Assembly: GCF_004016515.1 (NCBI RefSeq)
Contig: NZ_SACT01000005.1
Location: 248,001-312,000 of the forward strand
Origin: Rubrivivax albus
Lineage (GTDB): Bacteria > Pseudomonadota > Gammaproteobacteria > Burkholderiales > Burkholderiaceae_C
Direction of reading: 5' to 3'
Length of the DNA: 64,000 bases
Shown: in pieces, positions 50,772 to 59,657 of the stretch
Layout: each line of letters starts with the position of its first letter
Numbering within the stretch: the first letter of the stretch is position 1
Program-made: the position numbers and the translations under genes
Notes under the pieces: model-generated
Seen by the model: the letters and a program-made list of their open reading frames with translations, nothing else
What the model was told of the DNA's origin: nothing
Databases searched by the model: none

Positions 50772-51143
50772 CTACTGGCCGTGCAACTCGACCGCACCAA
50801 CCTCGCTGCCGCCATTGAGCCAGCCGCTCGCTGAGACCGTATCGCGCCGGCCCTGCATCATCTCTTCGAAGCCCGCTGCGCGCGTCTTGTCGGCGCTGTC
50901 AGTGCCGACGAACACACTGCCGGCTGCACCGCCGACTTCGCGCCAACCGTCCGCAGTGACCGGATTGCGCCGCTACGCTGCATTCTCCTGGAGTGCGCCG
51001 AAACGCGCCTTCGCTGCCGGCATGGCATGGGTGCTGAACCCGGAAGCGCCGCGAAGCTGCGTGAAACCGGATGTGGCTGCGGCAGGCAGCGCGACGGCAC
51101 CGGCGAGCGCGAGCAGCCGTACGAGATGGATACGGGTCTTCGT
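50772..51143 (-). pseudogene. DUF4148-type exported protein pseudogene
   Basis: A single frame reads TKTRIHLVRLLALAGAVALP, SGFSTHAMPAAKARFGALQE, stop (TAG 50975-50973), RRNPVTADGWREVGGAAGSV, then SGWLNGGSEVGAVELHGQ and TAG 50774-50772. It matches the intact gene at 52948-53433 (MKTRFNLIAIALLAAA, ANPVAADGWRDVGGEAGAV). The start is ACG in place of ATG (51143-51141). One internal amber codon and the lost start show decay. It faces the MerR pseudogene tail to tail. Confidence 0.75.
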
Positions 51144-51417
51144 GGTGGACGCCTTGGTGCTAGGGAGTCCACTGAGTAGTCCGCCCGTTTCGGTGCCAAT
51201 GTGCACCGTGCACGCACTGAAGAAGTCGCCGCCCGACAACAACGTTGCCGCTCGACGAAAGGGTTGTCATCGGCGCAATGTCGACGGACCTGAAGGCGTG
51301 GAGGACGAGAGCAGGCGCGGGCACTCGCGGGCCCGCGCCTGCAATGCGATCGACGTCGGGGGGTCGGGGCGGGCCAGCTGGAAGCACTGGATCTGCGCCC
51401 GACCCGATCAGGGTCTG

Positions 51418-52461
51418 TCAGAACACATGACGGACGCCGAGCTCCAGGCCCGACGATGTTTCGCCGCCGAGCATGCCGGCGGGTGCGGAATACAGCACCG
51501 AACTGCGAGCAGCCCCCTTGTTGGTGACCCGGCCGTAGGTCGTGTACATCGAAGTCCGCTTCGACAGGTTGTGCACGTAGCCGATACCCAGTCGCGTGCT
51601 GTCGTCCGCGTCGCCGAAGCCGGAACCGACGGCGCCACCGGAACGGTCAGCACGCGTGTAGCCCAGTTTCACGGCGCCGGCCCCCATCGGGATCGTCGCA
51701 CCGATCGACAGATCCTTTGTCTCGCGCGGGCTCCACTGTTTCACGTCGTAGAGCGTGTGCAGCGTCACGTCGCCCAGCATGTAGTTGAACTGGATGTTGT
51801 AGTTCTTGAAGTCGGGCGTGGCAGCGCCCGTCTCCGTCTTGCCATAAGCCACGGCAATGTCGACCGGCCCGCCCTTGTAGCCCAGCCGCCCGCCGATGTA
51901 CTTGTTGCCAACGACGCCTTCGCCGGCGGCGACCTGGAAGTGCCCGTAGACGCCCCCCATGGCAGGCAGGAAATAGCCCACCGTATTGTCGGCGCGCAGA
52001 ACTGTCGTGGCCGTGCTCCCGAGGTTGGAGCCGCCGCCGTAGCTGAAGATGCCGCGCGAGCCCACGCCGACGACGCCGAACTCGTCGGCGAAGGTGTTGT
52101 AGGCGGTTGGCGTGTAGTCCCGTCCGAGGCGCACCTCGCCAAAACCTCCCAACAGGCTGACGGTGGAGCGGCGCTGCCAGAACTTGGCATCGGCGGTGCC
52201 GGTGTCCACGCCAATCCCGGCCTCCAGATGGAAGCCAGCCTTAAGGCCGCCCCCGAGATCTTCGACGCCGCGCAGGCCCCAACGGCTCGTGGATGCGGAT
52301 CCAGAAGCCACGCGCTTCACGGAGCCGGCGCTCCCGTTCTTCACCTGGCCCACGGCGACGTCCATGATGCCGAACATCGTGACCGATGATTGCGCCAGGG
52401 CGCCCGTGGATAGTGTGGCCAGCGCCGTCGATGCGGCCAGTGCGAGCAGTGTCTTCTTCAT
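51418..52461 (-). CDS. Gram-negative porin (Burkholderiales type)
   Basis: A 347-aa 16-strand trimeric porin: signal peptide MKKTLLALAASTALATLSTG, mature start QSSVTMFGIMDVAVG, porin signature RWGLRGVEDLGGGLKAGFHL, constriction-loop region and C-terminal Phe (GLELGVRHVF). It lets small solutes cross the outer membrane. ATG 52461 is used; the 43 upstream codons are not signal-like. It sits between the pseudogene pair and the intact copy of the same pair, on the minus strand. Confidence 0.92.
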   Translation of the reverse strand: MKKTLLALAASTALATLSTGALAQSSVTMFGIMDVAVGQVKNGSAGSVKRVASGSASTSRWGLRGVEDLGGGLKAGFHLEAGIGVDTGTADAKFWQRRSTVSLLGGFGEVRLGRDYTPTAYNTFADEFGVVGVGSRGIFSYGGGSNLGSTATTVLRADNTVGYFLPAMGGVYGHFQVAAGEGVVGNKYIGGRLGYKGGPVDIAVAYGKTETGAATPDFKNYNIQFNYMLGDVTLHTLYDVKQWSPRETKDLSIGATIPMGAGAVKLGYTRADRSGGAVGSGFGDADDSTRLGIGYVHNLSKRTSMYTTYGRVTNKGAARSSVLYSAPAGMLGGETSSGLELGVRHVF

Positions 52462-52947
52462 GTGTTGAATCTCCGATAAGTGACAAGGGAACACCTTTCT
52501 GCTTCGATGGGCCTCCGACTCCGCCCTCCGTCGGCGGCATCCGGCAACCTCTGTCAGGAGAAGGCGCTGGATGCAGACTAGGTGGCGCAAGCGCTACTGG
52601 CGAGAAGCTCGTTCAGGAGTGCTGGGGTTGCGCCAAGGCTCCCCCCTGCGTTCGAACGCAACCTGTCGCAGCAGCCCGACATGGGTGGCCAGTTCTGTTC
52701 GCCGACCTCTTGTGCTGGGCGCGGTCCTGCGACTGCTTGCGGCCCATCGAGGTGACCAGATGAGATTGCGTCTGTCAGAGAAGCACGATCAAGCCTCTTT
52801 GGCGCCTTGATCGTGAGATGACGCAGATGTCATGAACGGGCCATCTTTCTGTGGGTGAGCGGTTTCTACATTGGCCGCACGGTGCACCGAGACACCGCGA
52901 CACATGGGGGACGAGATGTCGCCCCGCCACTCAGCAAGGAGTTCGTC
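52462..52947. other. Gap between porin and DUF4148 gene, with two inverted repeats
   Basis: No gene is seen. CCGCC...GGCGG (52521-52537) is a small hairpin in the porin leader region. The striking feature is the 10-bp inverted repeat at 52784-52815. Confidence 0.45.
52784..52815. repeat. Perfect 10-bp inverted repeat
   Basis: CACGATCAAG at 52784-52793 and CTTGATCGTG at 52806-52815 are exact reverse complements separated by 12 nt. No T-run follows. It could be an operator or transcript hairpin upstream of the DUF4148 gene. Confidence 0.6.
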
Positions 52948-53433
52948 ATGAAGACCCGTTTCAACCTGATCGCCATCGCGCTGCTTGCCGCCGCGACCAC
53001 CACGTCCGCCTTCGCCACCACCGGCACCACGTTCGTCGGTGGCGAGGCAGGCTTCAAGTCCCACCCCATGCCAACGGTCAAGACCCGCGCCCAGGTGCAG
53101 CAGGAACTGGCCGCTTGGCGCGCGAACCCGGTCGCCGCCGACGGCTGGCGCGATGTGGGCGGCGAGGCTGGCGCGGTCTACGTCGGAACCGGCGCCAGCG
53201 GCAGGTCACGTGCCGAGGTGGTGAGTGAAATGCTGCAGGCCAAGCGCAATCCAGTCGGCAGCGACGGGTGGATGAATGTCGGCGGCGAGGCCGGCGCGGT
53301 GTTCGTCGGCACCCGCGCGCCAGAATCGAGCACGCTGCGCATGGCGCACCCGAGTGGCCAAGCCTGCCACCGCATCGTCGGTGGATTGAGCCGCAGCGGT
53401 CACATGGCCGCGGCTGCAGGCCGCAACTGCTGA
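52948..53433 (+). CDS. DUF4148-type exported protein with internal repeats
   Basis: A 161-aa exported protein: signal peptide MKTRFNLIAIALLAAATTTS, then GGEAGFKSHPMPTVKTRAQV (DUF4148-like). Next come two copies of a motif NPV-x-x-DGW-x-x-VGGEAGAV-x-VGT at about residues 63-85 and 105-127. A His/Cys-containing tail follows. These proteins are common in Burkholderiales and of unknown function. ATG 52948 has AAGGAG upstream. It is convergent with the MerR-like gene 13 bp away; a decayed copy of both lies at 50298-51143. Confidence 0.7.
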   Translation: MKTRFNLIAIALLAAATTTSAFATTGTTFVGGEAGFKSHPMPTVKTRAQVQQELAAWRANPVAADGWRDVGGEAGAVYVGTGASGRSRAEVVSEMLQAKRNPVGSDGWMNVGGEAGAVFVGTRAPESSTLRMAHPSGQACHRIVGGLSRSGHMAAAAGRNC

Positions 53434-53446
53434 TCCCTGGTGGGCC

Positions 53447-53917
53447 TCACGGCCGCGGCGCCTCGTCCGCATCCGTGAGCGCGTCGATGATCGGGCAAGG
53501 GTGGACCTCGCCCGTGGTCAGGCACTGGTGAAGGAGGTGGGCCAGTGCCGCCTGCATCCGCGCCAGATCGGCCAGTTTGCCGTTGATCTGCGCCAGCCTT
53601 GCGGCGGTCACCGCCTGTACCCGGCGCCGGTTGCGGCCGTCGGCGAGGTCGAGCAGCGTGCCGATCTCCTCCAGCGTGAACCCAACCGACTGCGCCTTCT
53701 TGATGAAACGGATGCGCTGTACCAGCGCGGTCGGATAGAGGCGCACCGCCCCACTCGACGGCGGCACGGGCAAGAAACCACGGCGCTGGTAGTAGCGGAT
53801 GGTCTCGACCCCGACGTCCGACATCCGGGCCAGTTGCCCGATCGTGAGCGGGGGCGCACCCGTGTCGGTTCGACGTGGCTGGCGTCCCCTTCGAGGCGGC
53901 ACGGCGTCATGGTTCAT
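53447..53917 (-). CDS. MerR-family metal regulator with two of three Hg-type cysteines
   Basis: A 156-aa regulator. HTH is TIGQLARMSDVGVETIRYYQ and the dimer helix follows. The C-terminal site is HQCLTTGEVHPCPIID, like MerR's second and third cysteines. The cysteine that MerR carries in the dimer helix (the THCDE position) is absent (LADGRNRRRVQA), so metal specificity may differ. Start MNHDAVPP at 53917. It is divergent from the gene at 54016 and is the nearest candidate to bind the mer-like dyad at 54560-54590. Confidence 0.8.
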   Translation of the reverse strand: MNHDAVPPRRGRQPRRTDTGAPPLTIGQLARMSDVGVETIRYYQRRGFLPVPPSSGAVRLYPTALVQRIRFIKKAQSVGFTLEEIGTLLDLADGRNRRRVQAVTAARLAQINGKLADLARMQAALAHLLHQCLTTGEVHPCPIIDALTDADEAPRP

Positions 53918-53950
53918 GGCGTCATGGTCCGTAGTCGGATACGCCGTAGT

Positions 53951-53964
53951 GTTGACTTGCGTCA
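53951..53964. promoter_or_regulatory. Palindrome TTGAC-TTGC-GTCAA in the divergent region
   Basis: Perfect 5-bp arms with a 4-nt centre, 34 bp before the MerR-like gene and 52 bp before the gene at 54016. It overlaps a possible -35. It is a candidate operator; there is no 19-bp spaced -10, so it is not a classical MerR promoter. Confidence 0.35.
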
Positions 53965-54015
53965 AATGCCCTGCGGAACCCGCGCCTACGATCGGAGTCA
54001 CTCCCTGTGCCCACC

Positions 54016-54456
54016 ATGACACCGATCCGCCGACCCAGAACCCTGCGCCGCATCGCCACCGCGATGCTGCTGTTCTGGCTGTTTGCCATCGGCGCGTCAT
54101 GGGCCAACGCCTGTGTCCTGCAGAACCAGCAGACCCATGCTCACGCCGATGCGGTCGAGGGTGATCACGCCTTCAGCACCGTGACGGCCGGGCATGGTGG
54201 CGCCGTGCCATCGCACGCTGACGATGGGGATGCCGGCGACCTGGTCTGCCTGGACCTCTGCGACGCAGCGTCGCAGTCCTGTGTGCAGCCTGACGGCGCA
54301 CCAGGGGCGGTCGATCTCACCGACGGGCCTCCGCTGCTGCTGGCAGCGGCCTGGGCCCCAGTCGCCGCGCGCGTGGCCGACGTCCCCGTCGTCGCCACGG
54401 CGCCGCTTCCTGACGCGGTTCCGCCGCGCACCCGGCTTTCCCGCCTGGCGCTCTAG
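54016..54456 (+). CDS. Small exported protein, unknown
   Basis: A 146-aa frame: signal peptide (RRIATAMLLFWLFAIGASWA), mature part with scattered Cys and His (ACVLQNQQTHAHADA; LVCLDLCDAASQSC). It ends in a Pro/Ala/Arg tail. A GTG at 54007 is an alternative start. Not recognised as a known family; Cys/His content and position next to a metal regulator suggest metal binding in the periplasm. Confidence 0.55.
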   Translation: MTPIRRPRTLRRIATAMLLFWLFAIGASWANACVLQNQQTHAHADAVEGDHAFSTVTAGHGGAVPSHADDGDAGDLVCLDLCDAASQSCVQPDGAPGAVDLTDGPPLLLAAAWAPVAARVADVPVVATAPLPDAVPPRTRLSRLAL

Positions 54457-54559
54457 CGCCTCATCCTCGCGCCCGGCCCGGACTAAGGGCGGCGTGCGCA
54501 CGCGTTCGCACGTCCCGTCGCCATGAGCACCCGGCCGGCGCCATCCGTCGTTCGGCCGC

Positions 54560-54590
54560 TTGACTCCGTACCCAGGTACGGCCATCAGAC
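54560..54590 (+). promoter_or_regulatory. mer-type promoter in front of a Met/His-rich gene cluster
   Basis: The -35 TTGACT (54560-54565), 19-bp spacer CCGTACCCAGGTACGGCCA and -10 TCAGAC (54585-54590). The dyad CCGTAC-CCAG-GTACGG keeps both half-sites of the mer operator at 17531-17561 and changes only the centre. Confidence 0.8.
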
Positions 54591-54649
54591 TGAGGCCGGT
54601 CAGCGGTCCTCGCCCTTCACGATCCACTCGCAATTCGCAGGAGCTTGAT

Positions 54650-55177
54650 ATGACATCCGTTCGCACGATCTCGATCCTCACCACGACCACGCTGGCCTTG
54701 CTGGCCGCCCCGGCCTTCGCCGCCGGCAACGACGAGCACGACGCCCATCACCCGGCCGCAGCGGCCGAACAGCGCGTGGCCCAGGCGCCGCAGGCCGCTC
54801 AAGGCATGGGCATGGGCAACACCATCGCAGCGCCCTCCGGTTCGGCCGCGGCGCCGGCTGGCTACGCCGAGCAGATGAAGGCCATGCAGGCGATGCACGA
54901 CAAGATGCTCGCGGCCAAGACGCCGGAGGAGCGCAACGCGCTGATGGCCGAGCAGATGAAGCTCATGCAGGACGGCATGACCATGATGGGCCGCATGGGC
55001 GGCGGCATGGGCATGGGTGGCGGCGCGATGATGGGTGGCAACCGCCCCGGTGCCGCGCCCGCCCAGCCCGGCGACATGGCGTCGCGCCAGCAGATGATGG
55101 AGCAGCGCATGGACATGATGCAGTCCATGATGCAGATGATGATGGACCGCATGGCGCCAGCCCCGGCCAGGAAGTGA
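54650..55177 (+). CDS. Met/His-rich periplasmic protein
   Basis: A 175-aa exported protein: signal peptide [17 protein letters not shown], His-rich start ([13 protein letters not shown]), two Met-rich helical segments ([16 protein letters not shown], then [15 protein letters not shown]) and a Met-dense C-terminal helix ([17 protein letters not shown]). Met-rich repeats bind Cu(I) or Ag(I), so it is likely a copper buffer. It lies 60 bp behind the mer-type promoter; ATG 54650. No named family is assigned. Confidence 0.65.
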   Translation: MTSVRTISILTTTTLALLAAPAFAAGNDEHDAHHPAAAAEQRVAQAPQAAQGMGMGNTIAAPSGSAAAPAGYAEQMKAMQAMHDKMLAAKTPEERNALMAEQMKLMQDGMTMMGRMGGGMGMGGGAMMGGNRPGAAPAQPGDMASRQQMMEQRMDMMQSMMQMMMDRMAPAPARK

Positions 55178-55187
55178 GGGGCGGCGC

Positions 55188-55595
55188 ATGAGCTACGGAT
55201 TCCACTGCGATCTGCCCGGCCGCGACTTCGGCGCTGCCGTGGCGCACGTCACCGACGCGCTCAAGGCCGAGGGCTTCGGCGTGCTGACCGAGATCGACGT
55301 CCAGGCGACGATGAAGGCCAAGCTCGGCGTCGATGGCCGGCCCTACCGCATCCTCGGCGCCTGCAACCCGCCGCTGGCGCACCGCGTGCTGAGCGCCGAG
55401 CCCGACATCGGCCTGCTGCTGCCCTGCAACGTGGTCGTGCGCGAGGAGGCCGACGGTCGCCTCGTCGCCGCCTTCATGGACCCGGTGGCGGTGCTGCAGC
55501 TCACCGACGACGGCGAGGTGGCCACGGTGGCCCAAGAGGTGCGCACGCGGCTGCAGCGCGTGCGTGACGCGATCGCGGCGCCGGCGCGGGGCTGA
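55188..55595 (+). CDS. DUF302-domain protein
   Basis: A 135-aa protein matching DUF302: [52 protein letters not shown]. The two conserved Cys-containing strands are family-typical. No signal peptide, so probably cytoplasmic. Members are common in sulfur- and metal-related clusters but have no settled function. It starts 10 bp after the Met/His-rich gene and is 5 bp before the SHOCT gene, so part of the same operon. Confidence 0.85.
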   Translation: MSYGFHCDLPGRDFGAAVAHVTDALKAEGFGVLTEIDVQATMKAKLGVDGRPYRILGACNPPLAHRVLSAEPDIGLLLPCNVVVREEADGRLVAAFMDPVAVLQLTDDGEVATVAQEVRTRLQRVRDAIAAPARG

Positions 55596-55600
55596 AGGAG

Positions 55601-55852
55601 ATGCACATGTTCTACGACGGTGGATGGTTCATGGGCGGCATGCACTTCCTGTGGTGGATCTTCTGGGTCGCGATCGTCGTTGGCTTCGCCTGGGCGCTCT
55701 GGGGCCGACCCGGCGATGCACGCGGCGGAACGGCAGCGCGAGAGACGCCGCTCGAACTGCTCCGGCGACGCCTGGCCAGCGGCGAGTGCACGCCCGAGGA
55801 GTACGAGAAGCGCAAGGCACTGCTGGAACGCGACCGCACGGCAGGCCCTTGA
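55601..55852 (+). CDS. SHOCT-domain small membrane protein
   Basis: An 83-aa protein: one N-terminal transmembrane helix (FLWWIFWVAIVVGFAWALWG) preceded by Gly/Met/His residues, then a SHOCT motif (LELLRRRLASGECTPEEYEK). SHOCT is a short oligomerisation-type motif. It follows DUF302 in the operon, and the stop lies inside the -35 of the next promoter. Function unknown. Confidence 0.8.
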   Translation: MHMFYDGGWFMGGMHFLWWIFWVAIVVGFAWALWGRPGDARGGTAARETPLELLRRRLASGECTPEEYEKRKALLERDRTAGP

Positions 55853-55879
55853 CCTTGACACGGGGTCAGGGTCGAAGCT
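55849..55879 (+). promoter_or_regulatory. CueR-like MerR-family promoter for the copper ATPase genes
   Basis: The -35 TTGACC (55849-55854), 19-bp spacer TTGACACGGGGTCAGGGTC and -10 GAAGCT (55874-55879). The dyad ACCTTGAC/GTCAGGGT matches 7 of 8. It overlaps the SHOCT stop. It is nearly the same as 11750-11780. Confidence 0.75.
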
Positions 55880-55926
55880 GACCTCGTGCGCTCGACGTCG
55901 ACGCCGCATCACGAAAGGAGGACACC

Positions 55927-56226
55927 ATGAGCACCCACGACCACACGCACGATCACCTGCAGGGCCCGGCTTCAAGGCCGCAGGACACGACCAGGCCCTC
56001 TGCGCTGCTGGGCAGGCCGCTGAAGACCGCGCTGCTGATGGTGGCGCTGGTGGGCGGCTTCTACCTGCTGCGCGAGCACTGGAATCACGTTGCCGGCAAC
56101 TGGATCTACCTGCTGCTGCTGGCCTGCCCGCTGATGCACCTGTTCCACGGCCATGGGGGCCATGGCGGGCACGGCGGGCACGGGGGCCAGGGCTCCGGAC
56201 CTCGCAACGACAACGACAAGGTTTGA
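55927..56226 (+). CDS. DUF2933-family membrane protein
   Basis: A 99-aa protein: His-rich N-terminus (THDHTHDH), two transmembrane segments ([19 protein letters not shown] and [15 protein letters not shown]) and a Gly/His C-terminus with repeated GHGG. It matches DUF2933 proteins found beside copper ATPases. AAAGGAGG lies just before the ATG. It is 4 bp before the ATPase gene, first in the unit driven from 55849-55879. Confidence 0.82.
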   Translation: MSTHDHTHDHLQGPASRPQDTTRPSALLGRPLKTALLMVALVGGFYLLREHWNHVAGNWIYLLLLACPLMHLFHGHGGHGGHGGHGGQGSGPRNDNDKV

Positions 56227-56230
56227 AACC

Positions 56231-58717
56231 ATGGACATGCCCCAACAACGCCACCGTGACCACGACAAGCGCTCCACCGGAAATGGCGCGACCGATGCCG
56301 TGACGATCTACACCTGCCCGATGCACCCGGAGGTCGAGCAGGATGCCCCTGGCAAGTGTCCGAAGTGCGGCATGTTCCTCGTGCCGAAGGATCAGGCCTC
56401 GGCCGACGCCCACGCCGGTCATGGACATGCCGGCCATGCGCACCATGACCACGCAGGTCATGCGCACCATGACCACGCAGCTCATGGGCACCCTGGCCAC
56501 GCGGGACACGAGCACCACGCACCGGCGGCGTCCATGCCTGCGAAGGCTGCCAAGGCCGGCGCCTACGACCAGGTGCCGGCCGACTGGCGCGGCGGCGTCT
56601 ACACCTGCCCGATGCACCCCGAGGTGCGCCAGACCGGGCCCGGGGCCTGCCCGCTGTGCGGCATGGGGCTGCAGCTCGAAGCGGGCTCGGTCGCGGGCGA
56701 CGAAGGCCCGAACCCGGAGCTGGTCGACTTCACGCGCCGCCTGTGGGCGGCCACCGCGCTGACGGTGCCGCTGCTGGTACTGACGATGGCGCCGTTCCTG
56801 GGCATCACCGCCGTGCGCGACTTCTTCGGCGAGCACGCCTCGATGTGGATCGAGCTCGCGCTCGCCACGCCGGTCATCCTGTGGTCCGGCTGGCCGTTCT
56901 TCGATCGCGGCTGGACCTCGTTCCGCACCTGGAACCTGAACATGTTCAGCCTGATCGGCATGGGGGTGGCGGCGGCCTTCGTCTACTCGGTGGTGGCGCT
57001 GGTCGCGCCGGGCATCTTCCCGGCCGGCTTCCGTGATCCGACCACCGGCGTCGTCGGCGTCTATTTCGAGGCGGCAGCCGTCATCGTGACGCTGGTGTTG
57101 CTGGGCCAAGTGATGGAACTGCGCGCCCGCGAAGGCACCGGCAAGGCGATCCGCGCCCTGCTCGACCTCGCGGCCAAGACCGCGCGCGTGATCCGGCCCG
57201 ACGGCACGGAAGAAGAGATCCCGCTCGAGCAGGTGCAGGTCGGTGACCGGTTGCGCGTGCGCCCGGGCGACAAGGTGCCGGTGGACGGCACGGTCGTCGA
57301 CGGCCGCTCCTCGATCGACGAGAGCATGATCACCGGCGAGCCGGTGCCGGTCGAGAAGGTGGCCGGCGACAAGCTCACCGGCGCCACGATCAACGGCACG
57401 GGCAGCCTGGTGATGGAAGCCACGCGCGTCGGTGCCGATACCCTGCTGGCGCAGATCGTCGACATGGTGGCCAGCGCGCAGAAGAGCCGCGCGCCGATCC
57501 AGAAGTGGGCCGACATGGTGGCCGGGCGCTTCGTGCCGGCCGTGATCGGCATCGCGGTGGCCTCGTTCATCGCCTGGGCGATCTGGGGCCCGGCGCCGGC
57601 GCTGGCCTACGCGCTGGTGTCGGCGGTGGCGGTGCTGATCATCGCCTGCCCCTGCGCGCTGGGCCTGGCGACGCCGATGTCGATCATGACCGCCACCGGC
57701 CGTGGCGCGCAGATGGGCGTGCTGATCAAGAACGCCGAGGCCCTTGAACGCTTCGAGAAGGTCGACACGCTGATCGTCGACAAGACCGGCACGCTCACCG
57801 AGGGCAAGCCGAAGCTGGTGGCCGTGATGCCCGAGCCCGGGCACGACGAGGCCGAGGTGCTGCGCCTGGCCGCAACGCTGGAGAAGGGTTCGGAGCACCC
57901 GCTGGCGGAAGCCATCGTGCGTGGCGCCGAGGAACGTGGCGTCAAGCTGGCCGAGGCGCAGGACTTCGAGGCCGTCACCGGCAAGGGCGTCAAGGGCCGT
58001 GTCGACGGCAAGGCCGTCGCGCTGGGCAACCTCAAGCTCGTCAAGGATCTCGGCCTGGACGGCGCCGGGCTGTCTGCGAAGGCCGACGCCGCACGCGACG
58101 AAGGCCAGACGGTCATGTTCGTGATGCTCGACGGCACGGTGGCCGGCCTGGTGGCGGTGGCCGACCCGGTCAAGGCCAGCACGCCCGAGGCCATCAAGTC
58201 GCTGCACGAACTGGGCTTCCGCGTCGTGATGGCCACCGGCGACAACGAGCGCACGGCCAAGGCCGTCGCCGCGCGCCTGGGCATCGACGAGATCCGCGCC
58301 GACGTGCTGCCGGCCGACAAGGCGCGCATCATCCAGGAGCTGCAGTCCCAGGGCCGCAAGGTGGCGATGGCCGGCGACGGCGTCAACGACGCACCGGCGC
58401 TGGCGCAGGCCGATGTCGGCATCGCGATGGGCACCGGCGCCGACGTCGCGATCGAGAGCGCCGGCTTCACGCTCGTCAAGGGTGACCTGACCGGCATCGT
58501 GCGTGCGCGGCGCCTGGCCACCGCGACGATGCGCAACATCCGCCAGAACCTGTTCTTCGCGCTGATCTACAACGCGGCCGGCGTGCCGGTGGCCGCCGGC
58601 GTGCTCTACCCTTTCATCGGCCTGCTGATCGGACCGATCTTCGCCGCCTTCGCGATGAGTGCGTCATCGCTGTCGGTGGTGCTGAACGCGCTGCGGCTGC
58701 GCACGGCGCGGGTCTGA
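56231..58717 (+). CDS. Copper-translocating P-type ATPase with two heavy-metal-binding (CPMHPE) domains
   Basis: An 828-aa P1B-1 ATPase exporting Cu(I) or Ag(I). Instead of HMA domains, the N-terminus has two [12 protein letters not shown] domains (about residues 26-56 and 119-149) separated by a His-rich linker ([18 protein letters not shown]). Core motifs are CPC in [13 protein letters not shown], phospho-Asp [13 protein letters not shown] motif [10 protein letters not shown] and [14 protein letters not shown]. Start MDMPQQR at 56231. The domain type suggests entry of copper from periplasmic or small chaperones of the same cluster. Confidence 0.93.
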   Translation: MDMPQQRHRDHDKRSTGNGATDAVTIYTCPMHPEVEQDAPGKCPKCGMFLVPKDQASADAHAGHGHAGHAHHDHAGHAHHDHAAHGHPGHAGHEHHAPAASMPAKAAKAGAYDQVPADWRGGVYTCPMHPEVRQTGPGACPLCGMGLQLEAGSVAGDEGPNPELVDFTRRLWAATALTVPLLVLTMAPFLGITAVRDFFGEHASMWIELALATPVILWSGWPFFDRGWTSFRTWNLNMFSLIGMGVAAAFVYSVVALVAPGIFPAGFRDPTTGVVGVYFEAAAVIVTLVLLGQVMELRAREGTGKAIRALLDLAAKTARVIRPDGTEEEIPLEQVQVGDRLRVRPGDKVPVDGTVVDGRSSIDESMITGEPVPVEKVAGDKLTGATINGTGSLVMEATRVGADTLLAQIVDMVASAQKSRAPIQKWADMVAGRFVPAVIGIAVASFIAWAIWGPAPALAYALVSAVAVLIIACPCALGLATPMSIMTATGRGAQMGVLIKNAEALERFEKVDTLIVDKTGTLTEGKPKLVAVMPEPGHDEAEVLRLAATLEKGSEHPLAEAIVRGAEERGVKLAEAQDFEAVTGKGVKGRVDGKAVALGNLKLVKDLGLDGAGLSAKADAARDEGQTVMFVMLDGTVAGLVAVADPVKASTPEAIKSLHELGFRVVMATGDNERTAKAVAARLGIDEIRADVLPADKARIIQELQSQGRKVAMAGDGVNDAPALAQADVGIAMGTGADVAIESAGFTLVKGDLTGIVRARRLATATMRNIRQNLFFALIYNAAGVPVAAGVLYPFIGLLIGPIFAAFAMSASSLSVVLNALRLRTARV

Positions 58718-58731
58718 GGCGGGGCGCGCCG

Positions 58732-59319
58732 ATGGACATCCTCGCGCACACGCTCTGGGCCGGGCTCGGCACCGCCTGGCTGGCGCGCCGGCGACGGGAC
58801 GTCACACGCAGGACCGTGGCGGCCACGATGGCCCTCGCAGCGCTGCCCGACGTGATCCAGATGCTGCCGGTGCTCGCGTGGTGGGCGGTCGGCGGCGGCA
58901 CCTGGGCCGCAGTGCAGGCCTTCGCCATCGCGATGCCGGGCCAGGAACCGGTCATGCCCGTTTGGGTGACAGCCTGGTCGCACACCATCCATTGCATCGC
59001 CCACAGCGCCGTGATCGCGGCGGGCGTGACGCTGCTGCGCTGGGCCTGGCGGCGCGCGCTGTGGCTGCCGCTGCTGGGCTGGTGGTCGCACATCGTGATC
59101 GACGTCTTCACGCATTCGGCGGACTACTACGCCTCGCCGGTGCTCTACCCCTTCACGCAGCGCGGCTTCGACGGCATTGCCTGGATCACGCCGTGGTTCA
59201 TGGCGCTGAACTACCTGGCGCTGGCGACGGCAGGCATCGCGCTGCTCGTGAGCGCGCGCAGACGGTCCCGATCCGGCGCTTTGCGTCCACCCATCGATCC
59301 GACGGGGAACTCGACATGA
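58732..59319 (+). CDS. Membrane-bound metal-dependent hydrolase-like protein (YdjM type)
   Basis: A 195-aa inner-membrane protein with four to five helices and conserved His/Asp positions (DILAHTLWAGLGTAWL, WSHTIHCIAHSAVIAAG, WWSHIVIDVFTHSADYY), the pattern of DUF457/YdjM-type predicted hydrolases. No activity is known. It lies 14 bp after the copper ATPase and overlaps the YHS gene by 4 bp (ATGA), so it is cotranscribed. Confidence 0.7.
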   Translation: MDILAHTLWAGLGTAWLARRRRDVTRRTVAATMALAALPDVIQMLPVLAWWAVGGGTWAAVQAFAIAMPGQEPVMPVWVTAWSHTIHCIAHSAVIAAGVTLLRWAWRRALWLPLLGWWSHIVIDVFTHSADYYASPVLYPFTQRGFDGIAWITPWFMALNYLALATAGIALLVSARRRSRSGALRPPIDPTGNST

Positions 59320-59657
59320 GCCCGACCGCGTTGAACTGGACGATCTTCGCGCTGTCGTTCGCCGTCTTCGGCATCTGGCTTGCCGCGTGGCTGCGCAGAC
59401 GCAACGGTGGTGGCCATGACGATGATCGTGCGCGCCCACGCCGTGCAGGCTCGCCCGGCGGGCATCCGCGATCGACACCTCCCGCCCCCACGCCGGGCGT
59501 CGAGCCGGTGTCGGGCGTGCCGCTGGACATGACCACCGCGCTGCCCTGGTTCCATCGCGGAACGGTGTACTTCTTCGCGACCGAGGCATCGCGCGCGCGC
59601 TTCACGGCGCGGACGTCGGCCTCTCCTTCTTCGAGTCAACTCGAAGACTGTCCATGA
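59316..59657 (+). CDS. YHS-domain membrane protein
   Basis: A 113-aa protein: N-terminal transmembrane helix (LNWTIFALSFAVFGIWLAAW), a disordered Arg/Pro linker, then a YHS-like metal-binding domain (PVSGVPLDMTTALPWFHRG followed by VYFFATEASRARF). YHS domains bind metals and often accompany copper pumps. Start ATG 59316 overlaps the previous stop; its own stop overlaps the cytochrome start (ATGA). Confidence 0.75.
   Translation: MSPTALNWTIFALSFAVFGIWLAAWLRRRNGGGHDDDRARPRRAGSPGGHPRSTPPAPTPGVEPVSGVPLDMTTALPWFHRGTVYFFATEASRARFTARTSASPSSSQLEDCP

Noticed and set aside
56391..56520. Tandem repeat in the copper ATPase gene
   Set aside because: The repeated [12 protein letters not shown] units are a coding His-rich linker typical of the protein, not an independent DNA repeat.
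55343..58207. 954-codon minus-strand frame across the copper ATPase
   Set aside because: His- and Arg-rich antisense of DUF302, SHOCT and P-type ATPase genes, all of which have diagnostic motifs on the plus strand.
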